From Balanoglossus misakiensis (taxonomy: Eukaryota; Hemichordata), in NCBI GenBank assembly GCA_040954595.2, contig CM082580.2:8370001-8434000 (forward strand): DNA of 64,000 bases, read 5' to 3'. This document shows positions 58,523 through 64,000 of this stretch, in pieces. Positions within the stretch are counted from its first letter, which is position 1. Every line of letters starts with the position of its first letter. The translations under genes and the position numbers were made by a program. A model generated the notes under the pieces. The model saw only the letters and a program-made list of their open reading frames with translations. It was not told the origin of the DNA and did not search any database.

Positions 58523-61500
58523 ATGAAAATCTTTGCCAACTGTCAACACACCGCAAATTAAAGTATTCCAAGATAACAGATGGCGTAACTCAGAACACGC
58601 CAGCCAATACAGAAAGAGGAACGCTTAGAGGCCAATGGGATATAGATAGGGAAACAATGAATAAATACATATTATGAGAGGATACGCAGACAATTTGCTG
58701 TTGGTGCACGTCCGAGTTAACTGTCATCGTGGTAGATTGGTACGTTCGGCGATGAATTTCGGTCAATTTGCAGACGCAAACGCCTGGCGGCGTGGCACTC
58801 TATTCCGTCGAAATCAATGCGTGTGCTCGTAGCGGCGGCCCTTAATTAATTCGCAATCAATCGAACGGCGTAGGAACTGTGCCGCGTACGTTCTCATTGC
58901 GGAGCTGCGACGAAGTTTGAGTACTTGATCTCTATATATAGTTCGGTGAGAGGAAATGATGGATCTGTGCAGGTGATGTCAGTCTGATTCGACGGAGCGG
59001 AGTTAACCTCTCCGTCGGGGCCTGGACACCGCCGCTAACACCCCCTGTGAAATCAGTGCATGTAAACGACTTGCAATCGCCGGCGTCCCAGTCGGCAGAC
59101 ACCGCTTACAAAGTGGCTACAGACAAGTAGTCTGTAAAAGTGAGGCGCTTGAAAAAGTTTACGCGCGGGGAGCTACATGAAACGAAAATCGGAGAGCATG
59201 GCATCACAGAAGAAAACCAACCCTTGCTGTGAGACAGTCAAACCCGCTCGGTTTTATTTACATGCTGTCATGGCGATCGCCTCGCGTGTAACCAGACACG
59301 AACTGTTCTAACCTGCCCAGCGCTTTCAAAGCAATTGTTCGCTTGCAACTGTCAAGCGTGTAATATGCAAATAACTGCGATGTTTATAGAGTTACGCATT
59401 GACTTTCCAAATTGCCATGTAAGACCGCCGATTCGTTTTCCATTACAGATGTTATACGGTGAATGCAGCCGTTTTGCCGGGCCGCTGCAATAATACCAAC
59501 AGTAAACGCAACTATACAAGAACGTGTCAGATTTCGTGGATCTCTTTCTCTCCCCCCCCCCCTCTCCCTGTCTGCAATTTGAGAAATTTGATTAAACGAG
59601 TCAGTAATGTCCAGAATGATAGTTTCTACATAGGAAGGGTTGGGAAGTGCGCGCGCAAGTGTGGCGTGCGTTTCGTGTTTAATGGCTCTGATGAAAGGAG
59701 GCCACTGTCAGCGTTGAATACAACTGTTACCGTGCGGATTCGCACAGGAGCCTGGCGTTGGGATAGAAGTAGAGTTGTGTGAGGTAGCCAAACATCAATC
59801 CGTGTTTTTACGTTTGCGATAAACATGTTGACAATTCCCGCAGCTAGCCCATGGCCAAAACGATTCAAATCTGAAATGTTATACTATTTAGGTTCTACCC
59901 GAAAACTCTGCACGAGTAAATTTTGATGTTTATTCCTCGTGAATTTTCTGCATTATATACATATTACGCTAGGGCACACAGTGTTGTAGAATGATACCGT
60001 AAATTTTTAACTTAATAAGTTATTCAACGTTAGCTGTCATGATGGTTTTAAACAAGGTAATTCAAACCTGCGACAATTTACAGAAAAGTTTCATTTTGGA
60101 TTTCTTCAAATGTTCAGTTGCAAGTTCTTCAGGTTATATCAACACATTACACGTTTGAATCTTTGTTGCTCCACACCGCTAAGGGTGAGTCGTCAGAGGG
60201 AGACTGAAAAAAACAACATCATTGAGAGTGAAACGCTTATTCAGCGTTTGTTCCCAATTTCTCGTTTCTATTGTGGTTTCTGATGTGGCGATACCCGCAA
60301 ACGGGTGAAATTCAATAGTGATTGCCGACGACGGGACCGCGTGTGCACAAACGAAGCTAGTTAGACTCGAAATCCATCACCCGCGCGAACCCCAGTGCAA
60401 ACTGTAGAACCACTCAGCGATCTCGCTAATTAAGTGTATTGAAACACGGGCCCTGCCGGAGAAGCGAAACTGGGCTCCTCTGACAGGATTGCCGGGGATG
60501 TTTTGTCACGTACATGACGCATCGAGCGGCCCCGGGTCCTCCATCAGCGTTTTGCCGGCGGAGAGACCTGGCATCTCGGTGAAAGAAAACAAGTCCCCTA
60601 ATGAGACCGCCCGCCCCGGCTACCCCAACACCTGCACGACTCGCTTTTTCACTACTTCTCGGCTGAATCACGAAGGTACACATTAAATCTCAACTCATGC
60701 ATCACCCGAGCACCACTCGATGCTCGAGCCTTCAACGCTCTATACAACCGCACGCATTTTACCTTCTGCCATTAACTTAAAAAGAAACAGAGCGAGTCTG
60801 GCTTTTCGGCAATTCTTTGAAGTGATGGTATGATGTGATCGATTGCCGTGCGTTGTGTGAGCTTCTTTTTATACTGTCTATGTAGGTAAGCCGATCAGAC
60901 GTCGAGGAGCAACTTTGCCCAGAGTAGCGGAGAATGAAAAATAAGATCTCGACTAGCTTATCAGTTTTTTTTATGACGTATAGCAGGGAAAATGCTTTCA
61001 GTATAAACATCGCAGTTTGTATAATCGACGATCTTTTGACGCAAAAAAACGTGTTTATCGAAACAGAACCATTTAGTGAAATATAATAAAAAGACTCAAA
61101 GCGCTGATGTGTGCATGTGATTGAATTTGAATCGAAAGCCGATGAACATTTTTTTTTCAAATTCTGTATACTTTTAAATGAAACACCTGGTTGGCGGAGT
61201 TGGTATTGAATTATTTGGCTTGTTACACGCGGGTGGTGGACACCTGATGGTGAATCGCTAAGCAGAGTAGTTTGTTGTGACTCAATTTTCTGTTTCGTTG
61301 CCTACGAGAATTCGTCACTCGAAAAAAATGAGAGAATTACGGCCGCAACAGATACATTCAATGCGCAATAGAGTGAGAAAAGCGTGACCTCTCAGTGCGA
61401 TGCAAATATTGAAGAGAAATTCCAAGATATTGCAATTGAATGCTTAGCACATTTCGAATGATTCACCAGTACAAATTCCTTGCTCATTTTCTCAAAAAAC

Positions 61501-63518
61501 ACGTCGAGTTGTTCCTTACTTAAACTCAATAGTAGTGAAAGAAATCGTCTTGGTTCGAACGAACAATAATCACACGGCAGTTTTTGACAAGAGTGCGTTG
61601 ACAGAAAAATGCAGTTTTTTTTAATCCGTTCCCTGTTAAAACAAAACCTCTTCCCGTCAATAATTCTGTGCAGTCGAGAACAGATTTGTTCGCTCGTGTG
61701 AGTGGTGATTTACGAGAAATAAAATTTCTTCCCAGTTTCCATCACCGTTTAATGATGTACACTTCTTCCTTTCAATCAAAGTACACAAAGAAAAAAAAAA
61801 CTTGACTACAGCCGAGAGCGATTATTATAAGGATTTTGCATTCGACCAGAAAATAGTATGCCATAAGTACATGGCGATATGAATCACTGTCTAGACTACA
61901 TCACCGAGGCAGAAAAGTCCACATCAATGAGCTTTCACAGACTTTGAATGAGAAGCATGCCGCAGTTGACAGAGCGCATGAGCCAGTCTTTTTCGTCTTC
62001 CCTGGCAGGCGGGAATTGTCGTCACACAAAAGGGGTATACAGGTTCAGCATAGCCCAGTCCTGAGTGAAACCGTTTTGGAACACTTCTATGTATAAATCG
62101 TCCATTTTGTAAAACACCCCAGACATGATTTGCCCGGAAACAAAAATACGGAACTCGGATTGATAGAAAATGCAGAGTGTTATCAATAGAAAATGACATT
62201 TAAGTGGAAGCTTGCGAACGCAGCGCAAATATCTGGGTACAGTCGCATTTTTTTTTTCTTGAGTGTGAGAGCGCTGGCTCGCTGATTGGAAGGACGGACA
62301 GAACCGTTTTAGTGGTTCGCTGGAGGCAAATGTCGATGGATTTGACAGGGGCAATTCTTTACACGAGTTATTAGATCGCCCCTTTTTCATTTAATCATCA
62401 CTTCCTGCCCTGGCCATTTCGCGTGTCAATCAACACCCGAAAATTGCTGCCAAATTTCCCGTTGCTCTCTCAAATGTCAAACGCCGCCGAGTTTCTGTGC
62501 CGTTTAAAATGGTGCGCAAATTATGCCGTGATAGTGTTTTGCTTACTTTTCAAGTGCGCAGCCGTCATGAAACGTAAGGTGTAATTTGTATGAGTGGCCA
62601 AAGAGACAGAATATTCTTCTTTTGCATTATGTTTTGACTCAATTTTTTAAAAGAAAAAAATGAATTCGCTTGAAGTCTAGGGAAAATTATCTAGAAGTTC
62701 GCTAATTTGCATAACAAGGAAACAACAACAACAACATCACTTGCACGTCAACATTATTTGTTTAAAGAGAGCTTCTTAATTTCGTTAACATTTCCACAAG
62801 ACACACTTCCTGAAATAATTGTCAGCATGAGACAAACAACATTGTATTAAAGCGTAAAATGTGCTCAACAGTCGCCATGGAAACTGCAGCGAAGCCTTAA
62901 AATGTACGTTTTGTAACAAGGCGAACATGCCTTGGTATAGGATAGGAAGACCTAGACATATCACGCAGTAAGCTTTAATATCCTTCGCCACAAAACACAG
63001 TCAGAGCACAGGCCTGGGAAGGAGTGCGTGGTTTAATGGACGCCCCAGTCAATCAGCGCGAAGTACGCGTAATGCAGAAATAACCAGACGAGCGAACCCA
63101 GTCAATCATAAAATAAAACCGTTGCGGAGAAGGAGGTCATGTAGCATATTGTGTCTGACGAGTTAAGGAGAACCTTTTGCGGCGAGCCAACGACAGCTGT
63201 AATACAGCAACGACCGCGTCTAAAGATTTCAGACTTTATCAGTCGAAGCGTGTCTCTCTCTCTCTGAAGCCCCAGCGATACATGAAATGCAACTGATGCA
63301 CTTGTCACTTTGGACGCAGGCTTTGCATTTCTTTATCTGATGGCCTCGGTATGTTGAACGCACCGCATTAATATGAGCAAGTGGTTCTCTACTAAAAAGA
63401 GCATATGGCGTATTTTCTACGGCATCCTTAAGCCCGGCATCTGCCCTAAACATCCAACGATACTTTCAATGTACATTATAAAAGCAAGTTATGTGTCATG
63501 ATGTCTACCTGTCTCATG

Positions 63519-63519
<1 letters not shown>

Positions 63520-63549
<30 letters not shown>

Positions 63550-63576
63550 CAGAGAGAGAGAGACAGACAGACAGAC
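63520..63576. repeat. Compound microsatellite (TA)n-(GA)n-(CAGA)n
   Basis: An AT dinucleotide run passes into GA units, then GACA units, in about 57 bp. Confidence 0.95.
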
Positions 63577-64000
63577 TTTAACAAAGCATGAGTTCGGCAG
63601 TAAGGTTGCATGCTACAAACGTGAATCGGACCGTAAATAAGAAACCAGGGCGGCGACATAAAAGACCGCAACAGCCGTCGCAATGTTTATCGGTTCTTTG
63701 CTTCGTGACTCGCTGATATCTCTTGATATTAAACCGAACGGCAAAGATAATTGTACACAAATCAAAGAGCCCGTTTTAATCGTTATGCGCTGAACCGTCC
63801 AGACATCAAATAAGGGTTGTGATGTTGCTACTTATACCGGAAAGCGATGGGAAATTTTTGCACTGATCAAAATGTCAACATATAGGCCTACTTTAGAGGG
63901 AAGAATTTGATATTGTTAATACTGTTATGGAACTTTGCCTAACCATTTCTTGTAATGTGCTTGTCTGCTTTAAGTCTTTAAAATGTGTACACGGAGATTA

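Larger units (their letters stand above)
58138..64000. other. Region upstream of the GPCR exon, no exon recognised
   Basis: Nearly 5.9 kb, probably intron of the GPCR gene (transcribed right to left). I looked for TM1-TM3 motifs such as GNxxV, LAxxD and DRY in the minus-strand frames and found none. It contains several microsatellites but no other gene. Confidence 0.45.

Noticed and set aside
59459-59782. 107-codon + strand frame
   Set aside because: Contains a homopolymer-C derived Pro run; no domain, no splice context.
1-64000. tRNA, rRNA, CRISPR arrays, prophage or operon structure
   Set aside because: No cloverleaf with A and B boxes, no regularly spaced repeats and no bacterial gene organisation seen; all tandem arrays are simple microsatellites.

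Overview
This is a piece of a nuclear genome from an intron-rich animal. Genes are split by GT-AG introns, with two GC-AG introns. Intergenic DNA is AT-rich and full of microsatellites and dispersed repeats, and there are no prokaryotic features. The gene set (axonemal CFAP221, the meiotic recombination factor HROB, a deuterostome-type ST3Gal-like sialyltransferase, a stand-alone aerolysin-fold protein) and the many TACATGTA octamers suggest a marine invertebrate deuterostome such as a hemichordate, cephalochordate or echinoderm. The exact phylum cannot be fixed from the window alone.

Layout. 0-2.3 kb: non-coding DNA with a probable solo LTR (1245-1966, 4-bp target duplication). 2.4-4.7 kb (+): NMRAL1-like NADPH-sensor protein, five exons. 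6.4-10.4 kb (-): ABCF2, eleven exons. 12.7-21.3 kb (-): CFAP221, nineteen exons, with an RFX X-box-like site just upstream. 24.3-30.1 kb (+): ST3Gal-family sialyltransferase, nine exons. 31.8-35.2 kb (-): HROB, eight exons, divergent from 35.8-38.4 kb (+), an unrecognised RING/coiled-coil protein, seven exons. 39.9-41.1 kb (+): small CS-domain protein. 45.4-46.1 kb (+): aerolysin-like protein with one coding exon. 47.4-49.2 kb (+): small coiled-coil protein whose C-terminus resembles the synaptonemal-complex protein TEX12. 49.2-57.3 kb: gene-poor. 57.4-58.1 kb (-): last coding exon of a peptide-type rhodopsin-family GPCR whose 5' exons lie outside or were not found. 58.1-64 kb: no gene seen.

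For the complete genes I placed every splice junction by eye. In each case the exon lengths and phases sum to one open frame: 301 aa NMRAL1-like, 615 aa ABCF2, 908 aa CFAP221, 392 aa sialyltransferase, 765 aa HROB, 523 aa RING protein, 128 aa CS protein, 242 aa aerolysin-like, 184 aa TEX12-like.

The genes do not form one pathway. The most suggestive local theme is meiosis and DNA repair: HROB, its divergently transcribed RING neighbour and the TEX12-like gene lie within 18 kb. The most promising undescribed items are the RING/coiled-coil partner of HROB, the TEX12-like candidate, the domain-minimal aerolysin-like gene and a near-perfect hairpin at 23.86-23.95 kb.
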